NCBI RefSeq assembly: GCF_003265705.1
Contig: NW_020312902.1
Location: forward strand, 8,943,854-9,007,853
Length of the DNA: 64,000 nucleotides
From: Callorhinus ursinus
Lineage: Eukaryota; Chordata; Mammalia; Carnivora; Otariidae
Direction of reading: 5' to 3'
Positions 1 to 9,484 of this stretch are shown piece after piece; position 1 is the first letter of the stretch; the number at the start of each line of letters is the position of its first letter. A model generated the notes under the pieces. That model saw nothing but the letters and a program-made list of their open reading frames with translations. It ran no database searches and was not told the DNA's origin. The translations under genes and the position numbers were made by a program.

Positions 1-290
1 CCTCCCCTTGCTTATCTGGAACCTCCCACTCTACCTTTGAGAAACCTGGCTCCTGCCATCCCCATCCATTTGCCAAACTGTCGAATTCTGATGTACATGT
101 GTGGCAGTATTAGGATTGTGAGCCTGTGCCACTGTGGGAAAAACTCTTATCAACTCGAGTACAGTGTTTGTGTGCAGTTCCTTGTGCTTTGGTTTGCAGA
201 CACCACTCATTTCCAAAGTGACTTAAGTCAGCACCCTCCCGCCTCTCCCTTCAGGGAACTTGTTTCACACATTTGAATATAGTTAGAGTG
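1..290. other. Unassigned unique sequence
   Basis: I see no gene, recognisable repeat or RNA here. Two short overlapping open frames of 60-80 codons on opposite strands have no recognisable domain and look like chance. Confidence 0.5.
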
Positions 291-354
291 TCTTGTCACA
301 GTCTGCGTTCCATCCTGGGATTCTCCCAACCTCTTAAATGATTTTCCCAATGTG

Positions 355-752
355 CATACATTAAGATTCACTCTTTGTGCTGAATGGCTCATTGAGTTTT
401 GGTGCATGCATAGTGTCACGTATCCACACCTACAGTGTCATACAGAATACAGAAAACCCTCGAAATGTCCCCGGGGCTTCACCTATTTGGACTTCCCTCC
501 TCTTCCCCTGCTGTTGGCACCCACTGATCTGTTCACTGTGTCTACAGTGTTGCCTTTTCTAGAAGGTCGTATATTTGGAATCATACAGTATGTAGATTGT
601 TTCAGACTGACTTCTCAAACTTAGCAATATATAGATTTATCCATGTCTTTTTGTGGCTTGATAGCTTATTTCTTTTTATCACTGAATAATATTCCATCAA
701 ATAGATACGCCAGTTTGTTTATACATTCATCTATTGGAAGATGTCTTTTTTA
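355..752 (-). mobile_element. Old L1 fragment (3' portion, minus strand)
   Basis: Reads as the reverse complement of an ancient L1M-type tail. The recognisable stretches are the 'GGAATCATACAGTATGTAG' block near 576, the 'CATGTCTTTTTGTGGCTTGATAGC' type block near 645 and 'CTGAATAATATTCCATCA' near 682. The same blocks recur in the L1 fragment at 2540-3310. It is heavily diverged with no open frame of the parent, and its right end abuts the CanSINE that starts near 761. The left boundary is approximate. Confidence 0.75.
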
Positions 753-760
753 TTATAAAT

Positions 761-930
761 TTTTTAAAGATTATTTATTTGAGGGAGAGAGAGAGAGAGC
801 ATGAGCAGGGGGAGGGGCAGAGGGGGAAGCCGACTCCCCGCTGAGCAGGGAGGCTGATGCCGGACTCGATCCCGGGACTCCAGGATCATGACCTGAGCCA
901 TGCTTCACTGACTGAGCCACCTAGGTGCCC
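761..930 (-). mobile_element. CanSINE (tRNA-Lys-derived SINE), minus strand
   Basis: Reverse-oriented carnivoran SINE. It opens with the A-rich tail in complement (TTTTTTAAAGATTATTTATTT), then a GA-rich block that complements the (CT)n tract. The tRNA-like head ends in GACTGAGCCACCTAGGTGCCC. The B-box region reads CTCGATCCCGGGACTCCAGG. It inserted into or beside the old L1 just to the left. I could not define an exact TSD. Confidence 0.93.
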
Positions 931-1014
931 ACCTATCATAATTTTTTTAATAAGAGGGAAAGTTTTTTTCTTTCTAAGGGAATTTTTATTTTATTTTTTC
1001 ATGATAGGAATAGC

Positions 1015-1240
1015 ATGTGAAAGGCAGGGTACTGTAGTGATTAGGAACCTGGTTCCAAAGCAGATGGTACAGGGTACTCACGGTGAGTCCTTGGGTAAGA
1101 GCGCAACTTTTCTGAGCCCCGGTGTTCCTTTCTGCAAAGGGAGATTAGTGGTGGCATCTCCCTGTCCTTTGGTTGTGAGGACTGATTGGGAAAGCTCCTG
1201 CAGAGCATGTCCCCGAATGTAAGCTCAGCCTGGATGCCCA
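1015..1240 (+). repeat. Possible MIR relic
   Basis: The order of blocks fits a diverged MIR: a 'GGTACTGTAGTGATTAGGA' head-like block, then 'CCTTGGGTAAG', 'TTTCTGAGCC' and 'CTGCAAAGGGAG'. Divergence is high, so both ends and the subfamily are uncertain. Confidence 0.5.
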
Positions 1241-1269
1241 TAACTTCCAACCCAGCCAGAGAGAGACTT

Positions 1270-1345
1270 GTTTTTGAAATTGCAGTTTATTGAGATATAA
1301 TTCACACAATATGCAATTCTCTGTTTAAAGTGAGACATTGATGCT
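1270..1345 (-). mobile_element. Short old L1 scrap
   Basis: The block 'TTTATTGAGATATAATTCACA' is the familiar reverse complement of an L1M 3'-region segment. A similar segment begins the large L1 at 32160. It is only about 75 bp long. Confidence 0.55.
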
Positions 1346-1649
1346 GGTGCTTTCTCTCGATATCCCCAGAAGGTATCAAAGAAGGTTTTCACACAGAGAC
1401 ATAACTCTAAGATGCATCCTCAGGTCTGAGTTGTTAGAATGTGTAACAAACCTCATTACAGAAAACCTGACTACACCTGCTCGGGTGATCTGGGGCTGTG
1501 GTAAAGCCTCTTGGAAAAGGAGTGAGTGGGAGATGGCTTCTTCACCACCCCATCCTCTCTTCCCTTCCTCCCAGGGTCAGAAGAGTCTGCAATATGCTCA
1601 GGGGGACGGGGGAGAACACACTTCACTGAACAAGAGAAATTTGTTTTTA
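1346..1649. other. Unassigned sequence
   Basis: No recognisable gene or repeat. A frame of about 150 codons on the plus strand runs from here into the neighbouring SINE. Its downstream part is a translated SINE, which argues against a gene. Confidence 0.5.
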
Positions 1650-1822
1650 AATTTCTTTTTTTCAGATTTTATTTATCTATTTATTTTAGAGAGAGGGATG
1701 GGAGGAGGGAGAGAGAGAATCTCAAGCAGTCTCTGCGCTCCGCACAGAGCCCGGTGGGGCTTAGACCATGACCTGAGCCGAAATCAAGAGTCAGACGCTT
1801 AACTGAGCCACCCAGGTGCCCC
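1650..1822 (-). mobile_element. CanSINE, minus strand
   Basis: Begins with TTTATTTATCTATTTATTTTAG (complement of the tail), then the GA-rich block, and ends with the head 'GAGCCACCCAGGTGCCCC'. The sequence 'CAAGAGAAA' occurs on both sides (near 1630 and 1822), a partial and decayed TSD. The body variant 'AAATCAAGAGTCAGACGCTTAACTGAGCC' marks an older subfamily than the elements at 4881 or 58074. Confidence 0.93.
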
Positions 1823-2535
1823 AAGAGAAAGGTTTTTGAAGAAAAGGATGAATCCCCAAGGAGATGCTTGGAAAACCAGAGGGGGGAGAGCCTGGAGTTT
1901 CCAACAGTTGAGAGTGTCGCACACCAGAGGTTAGTTGGGCATTACTCTGGGAGTCGAACCCTGCGACTTCAGAGCAAGCCCCTGCAGTGCGGGCATAGCG
2001 GCGTCCGAGGCCCTCCTGTGTTCCGCCAGCAGATGGCAGTGTGGTTCTTCAGAGAGAGCGGAGATGGCCAGCCGCGGAGGAAGTGCATGGAATTCTAGGT
2101 ACTAAGAAAGACCTGAGGGGCACCCTCGTGTGCTCCCAGGGCTGCCACTCAATGTCCCCTCAGAAACCAATGTGCCCAGCCCACGTCTGTAGGCAGGAAT
2201 GTCGGTAGAGTTCATTTAACAAAGATGGACTGAAATGCCAGCTCTGATGGGACCCTCAGCTGGGTGTGATGGGTGCGGAAAGATGCGTCCTGTGGGGCTC
2301 CTCACAGAGCATGTGCGTTAACGGAGACACATGTCCCAGTGTGACTACAGCACAGGGAGGTTTATAATGTAAGTGGGGCAGCCAGGAGGTTTCTATAGAA
2401 CCTCTCTAGCCCCCCGCCCATTGGCACATCCGGACTTCTCAGCTTGTGTGAGTCCATCCAGCAAAAGTAGCCGACCTCTGCTAAGCTGGCTCACCATGCC
2501 AGATGCTAGAAAAATCACCACAGCTTTGCTCTCTG
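1823..2535. other. Unassigned sequence with a GC-rich patch
   Basis: No gene or named repeat recognised. Around 1975-2090 the sequence is locally GC- and CpG-richer than its surroundings and contains the CTCF-like motif listed separately. Confidence 0.5.
2023..2041 (+). promoter_or_regulatory. Candidate CTCF binding site
   Basis: CCGCCAGCAGATGGCAGTG matches the vertebrate CTCF core consensus (CCASYAGRKGGCRSY) at nearly every position. It lies in a small CpG-containing patch outside any recognised repeat. The match is visible in the sequence; occupancy and insulator function are inference. Confidence 0.5.
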
Positions 2536-2539
2536 GCCT

Positions 2540-3310
2540 TTTAAAAAAAGACTTAATTATTTTAAGAGAAGTTTTAGATTCACAGCAAAATTGAGAGGCA
2601 GGTACAGATTTCCCATGTACCCCTGCCCCCAGACATGTGCAGACTCCCCCATTATTAATACCCCGCCCCCGAGTGGTACATTTGTTACAATTGATGAACC
2701 TACATGGATGCATTATAATCACTAAAATCCATAGTCTATATTCTGTTTCGCTCTTGGCGCTGTGCATTCTGTGGGTTTGGGTAAATGTCTAAGAACATGT
2801 ATTCATCATTATGGTATCATGCAGAATTTTTCACTGCCCTAAAAATACTCGTGCTCCAGCGATTCATCCCCCACTCCCTGACCCCTGGCCAGTGCGGATC
2901 TTTAATGTCTCCATGGTTTTGCCTTCTCCAGAATGTCCTAGAGTTGGAATCACACAGTATGTAGCCTTTTCAGGTTGGCTTTTTTCACATAGCCATCCAT
3001 ATGCATTTAAGTTTCGTCCATGTCTTTTCATGGCTTGGTACTCATTTCTTTTTAGTGCTGAATAATATTCCGTTGTTGGGAGCTATGACAGTTTATCCAT
3101 GCACCTTCCGTAGGACACCTTGGCTGCTTCCACATTTTGACAAACATCAATAAGGCTGCAATTATGAATTAGACATTCATGCGCAGGTTTTTGTGTGGAC
3201 GTGTTTTCAACTCCTTCGGGTAAATATCAAGGAGCACAGTTGCTGGTTCGTATAGCGAGAGTATGTTTGGTTTTGTAGGGACCTGCCAAACCGTCTTCCC
3301 CAGTGGTTGC
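2540..3310 (-). mobile_element. Old L1M-type fragment, minus strand
   Basis: A long, colinear reverse-complement L1 3' region. It includes 'AGAAGTTTTAGATTCACAGC', 'GAGTGGTACATTTGTTACAA', 'GATGAACCTACA', 'GGAATCACACAGTATGTAGC', 'CTGAATAATATTCCGTTG', 'GGTTTTTGTGTGGACG' and 'GGTAAATATCAAGGAGC'. About 770 bp of the ORF2-3'UTR region are preserved without open frame. It is a placental-age insertion, much older than the CanSINEs. Confidence 0.9.
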
Positions 3311-4015
3311 TGCCTTTTGGTCTTCGCCATCAGCAATCTCACCTCCTTTCGCTCTCCCTCCGGGACTCTTACTTTGCAGCCCTTTGTGGTTTTCCCCTGA
3401 CTGTGTCCCTTTTTGTCTTGAACAAGGAAACTCCATGTGGATTTCATTATCTGTAGCAGGAAATATACAGCTATGGGTTCCCCTCTACAGTGCTATTTCC
3501 TATCTAAGCAAAGGCTAAAGGGTTATGTTCTCTCTGACCCTAGAAACTTTTTCTGCCCTCTCCATGTGTTGTGATTTGTACTCTGTAGCCTCAGGACTCA
3601 GGAAGTCTGGTTAGTTTAGTGATTTGGAGCTCAGCACCAGTAAGATCAGAATCCTTTGTTGAGAGCCCAGGTGAGCCAGTAGATTTCTTTTGTTCCATGA
3701 TCATAGCCAGTATCTTCAAACTTGTCACCCTTGTCATGGTGTCCTGACTTCTCCTCTTTTATCCCCATCTCTTCAGTCTAAAAATGAGGTCTTTTAGCTC
3801 CCACCTTCAGGCCTGGCCCCTTCCACACTCCAGGACCATACCCATCCTCTGCCCAGCTGAATGCTGAGCTGATTCTGAGTCCTTTCTTGTGCCCACTTCT
3901 AGGACAGGGCCTGGGCTTCTGAGTGATCCTGCCTGCTTGAGGTCCAGCTTTTGTTTCCTGCTCAGCCTTCTGGTGGCTCCTGGACTTCACAAGGGCAGAA
4001 GTACTAGCCTGGTGG
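3311..4015. other. Unassigned sequence
   Basis: No gene, RNA or clear repeat recognised. Open frames here are under 95 codons with no recognisable domain. Confidence 0.5.
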
Positions 4016-4017
4016 GG

Positions 4018-4135
4018 GTGGAGTAGACCTACCACTTACCCACTGCACGACCTTGGCTTGGTTCCCTGGCTTCTCTGAACCGGTTTCTTCCTTTCTTAAA
4101 GGGATGGGAGTGGCTAATAACCTTGCCTGTACAAT
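4018..4135 (+). repeat. MIR relic
   Basis: Colinear with the MIR core: 'CCACTTACCCACTGCACGACCTTGGCTTGG', then 'CTTCTCTGAACC' and 'TTTCTTCCTTTC...AAAGGGATGGGAGTGGCTAATAA'. It is diverged, as expected for a mammal-wide family. Confidence 0.7.
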
Positions 4136-4600
4136 CTTCCACAAAACATAGTTGCCATTTTCCCACTTCCTCTGTCTTTGCGTTCCCGGGAGCTGGAATG
4201 TTCCAGCTTGATTGGTGCCAACTATTTGCCCATCTTTCTCACGCCCAGACTACAGAACCCCATGTACCTTCATACCTGGTGGGACACTCCCCTTTTGCAG
4301 GACTCTGCTGAGATGCCACTAGCCTGGAACACTGCCTCTCACTCCCTCTCCAGCACCATTGCTCTGCTGCTGTTTTGGTGTAGCTGCCTGCCCCAGGGCT
4401 GTGTAGGTTCCGATCCCTGATCCTGCCAGGCCACTCCCTGCTGTGGTTTATCCTTCTCTCTCAAGGGCATCAGAAGACACATGGCTTACTAACTTCTATA
4501 GCACTGGACTTGGTTGCAACCAGGTGAGGGAGCCTGGATGACAATGTAGCCCATCACCATCCTGGGTGCCTGGTTCAAAGAACATCTGGTAAGGAAGGTG
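4136..4600 (+). repeat. Possible L2 relic
   Basis: 'GCCACTAGCCTGGAACACTGCCTCTCACTCC' resembles the L2 'TGCCTGGAATGCCCTCCC' block. The remainder is too diverged to assign, and limits are uncertain. Confidence 0.3.
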
Positions 4601-4614
4601 CTTGTGAAACCAAA

Positions 4615-4662
4615 CCCAACCCAACCCAACCCAACCCAACCCAACCCAACCCAACCCAACCC
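4615..4662 (+). repeat. (CCCAA)n minisatellite, about 10 units
   Basis: Ten CCC tracts separated by AA, nearly perfect. On the minus strand this is (TTGGG)n: ten GGG tracts with 2-nt loops, a strong G-quadruplex pattern. Minus-strand frames across it translate as repeated Val-Gly-Leu-Gly-Trp, an artefact of the repeat and not a protein. It differs from the vertebrate telomere unit TTAGGG. Confidence 0.97.
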
Positions 4663-4763
4663 TGACATTGATGATTTGGAACATCTGGGTCTATCAGTTT
4701 CCTGTAAAGACTGGCAGAAAAATCCCTATAAAGTACATATATTGGAGGTAGATCGATAGAGAA

Positions 4764-5195
4764 CACTTATTTTTCTGAGTACTAAGTGTGGGTCCTCTTC
4801 TAAGTACCACATATTTCTTCTTTCCTGTAATCCTCCCCCCAAACCCTATAAGGTGGGTACTACTAAGAGTCCAATTTTGTTTTTTTTTAAAGATTTTATT
4901 TATTTATTTGAGAGAGAGAATGAGAGACAGAGAGCACGAGAGGGAAGAGGGTCAGAGGGAGAAGCAAACCCCCCTGCTGAGCAGGGAGCCCGATATGGGA
5001 CTCGATCCCGGGACTCCAGGATCATGACCTGAGCCGAAGGCAGCTGCTTAACCAACTGAGCCACCCAGGCACCCAATTTTGTATGTAAAGAAGCTACAGA
5101 GGAAATGAAATAAATGACTTGTTCATGATTGCACAGCCAATAAGTGATGGAACCAGGAATCTCACCTGGCCGTCTGACTTTGGAGACTATGCTCC
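4764..5195 (-). repeat. MIR-type relic split by a CanSINE
   Basis: The left half (4764-4880) has 'CTGAGTACTAAGTGTGGG', 'TAAGTACCACATAT' and 'CCCTATAAGGTGGGTACTACTA'. The right half (5083-5195) continues with 'AAAGAAGCTACAGAGG', 'TGACTTGTTCATGATTGCACAGCCAATAAGTG' and 'GGAACCAGGAATC'. Together they form one reverse-oriented MIR-family element interrupted by the CanSINE at 4881-5072. Confidence 0.75.
4881..5072 (-). mobile_element. Young-type CanSINE with TSD, minus strand
   Basis: Nearly complete element running from oligo-T/TAAAGATTTTATTTATTTATTT to GAGCCACCCAGGCACC. The body carries the young 'GAGCACGAGAGGGAAGAGGG' and 'GGGACTCCAGGATCATG' variants. A perfect 10-bp TSD, CCAATTTTGT, lies at 4871-4880 and 5073-5082. 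It sits inside an older MIR. Confidence 0.97.
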
Positions 5196-6560
5196 TGTCA
5201 TCCCCACCCTCACGCTGATCCCAGGTAGGCAGCTGATATTTGCAGAGCTGGACACACTCCTTGCACAAGCTGGATGTGATGGGAGGTCTTGGGGGCCTGG
5301 AGGAGCACTCTGAAGGGCAATTGTATTTGCCATGATCATGGGCCAAGGAATAGCATCTACAGATGCAGATGTAATGTTCCAGCTGTCCTTTGGCTCACAT
5401 TTGGTGACCAAATGTGAGGTGCCAGTGGGTGAAAATACTCCTGTGCATGAAGTCAAAGGGAAGTCATTACCTTCTACCCCCCTACCCCAGGGTGCAAGTG
5501 CAGAATTAGAGGACATGGCTATAAGGTAGACCTGATGCTAATTGGCAGGAATGCTTTCATTGCCTTATGAAGCAAGGTTCATTAACTAAAACATAATGTT
5601 CAGTGTGACTTTAAAATTAAATACCTAAGACATAATGTCTCATGAGGCGGACATGAAGTGGAGTTATTTATATTCTTGCTCTTTAGCATGTTAACTTATT
5701 GTATTATTTAAAACCAAATCCACTCCGGGAGATTTAAGGTGCCTATTTGGCCTCTTTTCAGAGAACTTCATACTAAGTTTTGATACCTTGACTTGTGAGG
5801 TCATCAAATCCCTTTCTCTTTCTTTTGTTAGTATCAGTTAGTGTTGCCCAACCCTTTCATTGAGCATCTATGGGAAGAGGTAATAGAACATGTCTCTACT
5901 ATGGAAGAATCTGTGATGTTTTGGAGATTGTGCTTATTGAGCGAACATATGGCCACATTACACATATGGTAGAAACTGTACCAGCTGGGTTCTCATTTGT
6001 AAGAATCAGACTCTTTCCATATTTAGGGGAAAAAAAGTGGAAGGAGAAGAGGTTTATGGAGGGTGGTTGGTGGCACTGGTGTTGGGCATCAGGAACAGTT
6101 GGTGTCAAAAGGGTGCAGTCCTGTGCTGAATCTGCCCTCTACATTCTCTCTGACTTACCACCAGGTGGCCAAGGCTCAGGGTTCCAGGAACCTGCCCTGT
6201 GAAGCCTGGGTTCAGGGGGCAGTGGAGAAACAATGTAGCGCCTTGACTTCTGCTAGCATAGGAGGCAGTGTGAGGTGACAGGGGCTGGACTTACCTTCTG
6301 CCAAGGCCTTGAAAGTTGGGGAATCCTCCCAAACGGGAGATGGAGGGGCTAAACAGAAATGGAATGGTGGGTGTTGAAGGCTGTATAGCCAACAACAAAA
6401 TAAAACTGCCCCCTGTTGACCCAGTGGTAAAAAAACCAAGGATAGAGAGCTACTGCTATATATTTTGCTTTATGCAATATGTAAGGTTTTTAAAAAAGTT
6501 ATGTTTGTAAGGAATCCTATGTCAGATGGACCAGGGTACCACCTATAAAAAGGAGCTCTT
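5196..6560. other. Unassigned sequence
   Basis: No recognisable exon, RNA or named repeat. Overlapping open frames of 65-110 codons on both strands between 5187 and 6440 show no domain, signal peptide or codon pattern I can support as coding. One CTCF-like core is listed separately. Confidence 0.45.
6158..6169 (+). promoter_or_regulatory. Weak CTCF-like core
   Basis: CCACCAGGTGGC matches the first part of the CTCF core. The following CAAGG departs from the RSY positions. It also contains an E-box (CAGGTG). Low confidence. Confidence 0.2.
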
Positions 6561-6562
6561 GG

Positions 6563-6774
6563 GGTGCCTGGGTGGCTCAGATGGTTAAGCGTCTGCCTTC
6601 GGCTCAGGTCATGATCCCAGGGTCCTGGAATCGAGTCCCGCATCGGGCTCCCTGCTCCTTGGGAGCCTGCTTCTCCCTCTGCCTTTCTCTCTCTCTCTCT
6701 CTGTCTCTCATGAATAAATAAATAAAATCTTTTTAAAAAAAGAAGACTGTAAGGTCACGCTTATTAAAAAAAAA
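6563..6774 (+). mobile_element. CanSINE with 16-bp TSD, plus strand
   Basis: Forward element opening with the head 'GGTGCCTGGGTGGCTCAG' (the initial GG overlaps the TSD) and continuing through 'CAGGTCATGATCCCAGGGTCC', the (CT)n block and AATAAATAAATAAAATC into an A-rich tail. The TSD AAAAAGGAGCTCTTGG is perfect at 6547-6562 and 6775-6790. The tail contains about 35 bp of non-SINE-like sequence (AGAAGACTGTAAGGTCACGC) before the final oligo-A, a possible short transduced or tail-mutated segment. Confidence 0.96.
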
Positions 6775-6790
6775 AAAAAGGAGCTCTTGG

Positions 6791-7228
6791 TGCATCCTTT
6801 TACAAACTGGTGATGTGAAACATAGCCTCAGATTGACTTGATTTGAAGTGGATTGCCTTATAATGGATTGTTCTGAAGGAGATTCAGCTGCATACTTAAC
6901 TGCGCACCTGTGGGGAAGGTAGATCTGAGTTTTCCCGTGAAGTCCCCTCCCCTTGATTAGATCTTGCTGGAAGATTCCATCACAGGCTCCATAATCTCCT
7001 TAAGAACTGGGCACACTAGGATTTCCATTTTTTCTTCCATGTTTATCCTGTTGCCTTCATGGCTCCCTTTGGGGCAGTGAATGAGCCTGAATGGTTTTTC
7101 TTTAAGGGTTTCTTCACTGGGTGCTCTTGTTGGATGGAAGGTGTTGCAGATGGACTCAAATTCCATCACAGCTGGTGTTTGCTGCAGCACAGGATTTTCT
7201 TACCCCTCTGCCAGTTAGTGTAGCAAGT
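6791..7228. other. Unassigned sequence
   Basis: No recognised gene or repeat. A minus-strand frame of 77 codons has no recognisable domain. Confidence 0.45.
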
Positions 7229-7253
7229 TGTTGTTGTTGTTGTTGTTGTTTTT
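7226..7253 (+). repeat. (GTT)n microsatellite
   Basis: About eight consecutive GTT units followed by TTT. Simple trinucleotide repeat, likely length-variable. Confidence 0.95.
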
Positions 7254-7869
7254 AATTAACTGAGTGCCTGCCATGAGGCCCCGCAGGTTCTTCAAGGTCC
7301 TGCTTCAGCTCTGAGGGTCTCCTAGCACACAGCCCATGGCCTCTCTTCTTCCCTGAACTCCACCTGGGCCCCAAGGGGGGGACACTCAGACGTGACTTCA
7401 TGTGGTTCTGCTCTGTTCTCTGGTCCTGTCCTGTAAGTGGGTTACACACCGTTTCCTCGGGCTGCCTGACTAAACCTCATCTGGTCTGTTTTGAAGAGAA
7501 GTTGACACTGTTGTTTACTATCACTGTGTGGACACAGCTTGTGTGGGCTATATACCTCCCTTCCCTCTCTTCATTCTCCTCTTAAGAAAAGTCCAGAGTT
7601 TTAGTTCTGCGGCTTCTCAGGAGCCAATGGGCGTCTGTGGACTTCTCCACACTCAGCTGTCCGGGAGGCTCTAACCAGGAAGCTCAGAGTCTTGAAGAAG
7701 CTCTGCCCAGTGAATCACAGTACCCAGAACCCACAGTACCCAGAACCATTCACACCAACAGGGCCCACGTTTGGGGATTTCTGGGCCCAGCCAAATTTCA
7801 AGATGATATAATCTAGAGGCTGAATTTGCTAAACAGGGACAAAGACAAATGTATCAACAAAAGAACAAA
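7254..7869. other. Unassigned sequence
   Basis: No gene or repeat recognised. It contains a short direct duplication 'CACAGTACCCAGAACC' near 7717 and 7732. Confidence 0.45.
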
Positions 7870-8360
7870 ACCAGCCAAATTATGGAAGTAGCCCAAGTGT
7901 CCATCGATTGAAGAATGGATAAAGAAGATGTGTATTTATATACAATGGAATGTTATTCAGCCATAAAAAAGAATGAAATCTTGCCATTTGCAATGACATG
8001 GATAGAACTAAGGGATACAATGCTAAGCGAAATAAGCCAGTCAGAGAAAGACAAATACCATATGATCTCACTTATACGTGGAATTTAAGAAACAAAACAA
8101 ATGCACAAAGGAAAAAAAGAAAAGAGAGAAAGAGACAAACCAAGAAACAGACTCTTAACCTTGGAGAACAAACCGAAGGTTACCAGAGGGGAGGAGAGTG
8201 GGGGCATGGGAGAAGTAAGTGATGGGGTTTAAGAGAACACTTAGCATGATGAGCACTGAGTATAGAATTGTTGAATCACTATATTGTATACCCAAAACTA
8301 ATATAACATTGTATGTTAACTATATTGGAATTAAAGCTAAAATCTTAATTTAAAAAAAGT
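7870..8360 (+). mobile_element. 5'-truncated L1 tail, plus strand
   Basis: Begins in the ORF2 C-terminal end ('CCAAGTGTCCATCGATTGAAG', 'GTATTTATATACAATGGAATG', 'TATTCAGCCATAAAAAAGAATG', 'TGCCATTTGCAATGACATGGAT') and continues through the 3'UTR ('TGTATGTTAACTATATTGG') into an oligo-A tail. The ORF2 end corresponds to the Met-Glu-Tyr-Tyr-type region also seen in the L1 at 40.5-46.7 kb. Severe 5' truncation is the common outcome of target-primed reverse transcription. I could not define a TSD. Confidence 0.92.
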
Positions 8361-8539
8361 GCTTGGTGTGGCTCCAGGTACAGAGCGAGTGCTCAGTGAG
8401 GAGTGCTCCCTTCTGGGGGCCTCCTCCCCCTTCACCCCTGGACTCCCCATAGTCTCTGCCTTGCTCTCCAATGCTTTCTAGGCACTTTCTCTGTCTCTTC
8501 ATCCTTTTCTGCCCTAACCTGCTAGAATTCTATGATTCA

Positions 8540-8775
8540 ACCCAGTCTTGTGATGAGGGGTGTGAACTGCGAACGATGATGCTCTGGTTCAAATCCCAGG
8601 GCTGCCATTTACCAGCTGTGTGTGCATGGGCAAGTTGTGTAACTTCTTGGTGCCTCGGTGACCACACCTGCAGAATGGGGATGCCCACTTCATGGGGGGG
8701 GTATGAGGATCCTGAGGGCTAAGATATGCATCAGTGTTCAGCACAGTGCTTGGTACCCAATAAACACCCAGTAAA
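8540..8775 (+). repeat. MIR relic (well preserved)
   Basis: Full-order MIR blocks: 'GGTTCAAATCCCAGGGCTGCCA' (head), 'TTTACCAGCTGTGTG', 'GGGCAAGTTGTGTAACTTC', 'TGGTGCCTCGGTGACC', 'AGAATGGGGATG', and the tail 'TTCAGCACAGTGCTTGGTACCC' with 'AATAAACACCCAGTAAATG'. The 83-codon plus-strand frame here is repeat-derived. Confidence 0.85.
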
Positions 8776-8989
8776 TGTTACTATTCCCAGCTCCCCAGGT
8801 GTCTGTCCTCTCTGACACCCTCTGTATGGAATCTCGTTCATTCTACCTCTTGGGGCCCTCATGACCCTCTCTTTCCCTTCCTGAGCTGCTGGGTGGGAGC
8901 TGCCCCGTCCCTGTTGTTTCATTTAGTTCCCTTTGTTCATTTTGTTCTGACCTACTCAGACCAGCATCCCTGCTACAAGTCTCTTTCTA
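8776..8989. other. Unassigned sequence
   Basis: Short stretch between a MIR and an L2 relic with nothing recognised. Confidence 0.5.
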
Positions 8990-9470
8990 GTACATTTCCC
9001 ATATAAATAGCAGATGAATATTTTCTGAAGCACATTTCTGATTGCACCACTCCTCTGCTCTAAAACCTCCTATGACTCCCCGTTGCCCACAGACTAGATC
9101 TCAAATCCCAGTCTTGTGGTTCAGACTCCGCCCATCTGGACCCCATCCACCTAACCACCTTCGTTCCCCTGCTCCATCCTTCAGATGATGCACCGAATGG
9201 ATTTGTTCTTTCTCCCTTGTGTCTTCCCCGTGGTTACTCACCTCGAGGCTTTTGCCCTTGCTGTCCATCTGGAGCACCCATCCCCTCCCACATACCCAAC
9301 TTCTACCATTCTTCAAAGCCCAAGGGGAAATGTCACCTTCTCCTTCTAGCCTGCCCCAAATTGGAAGGATTCTCTAGAACTTTGTCTGAACCTCTCCAGT
9401 CACTGCTCCACTTTCCACTCTGCTTTTTGTTGGAACATAATTCGTTCACAGCAGGCTACCTGCCACTGTT
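8990..9470 (+). repeat. L2 (LINE-2) relic
   Basis: Colinear with the L2 3' region: 'CTGATTGCACCACTCCTCTGCTC', 'AAACCTCC...GACTCCCCGTTGCCC', 'CTTCAAAGCCCAAGGGG', 'AAATGTCACCTTCTCC'. No coding frame survives. Confidence 0.75.
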
Positions 9471-9484
9471 CCTGTGTCTGCTTG

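Noticed and set aside
4615..4662. Interstitial telomeric sequence
   Set aside because: The unit is CCCAA, not CCCTAA; no TTAGGG units are present.
4496..4766. Two minus-strand frames with Val-Gly-Leu-Gly-Trp repeats as a repeat protein
   Set aside because: They are translations of the (TTGGG)n minisatellite in two phases.
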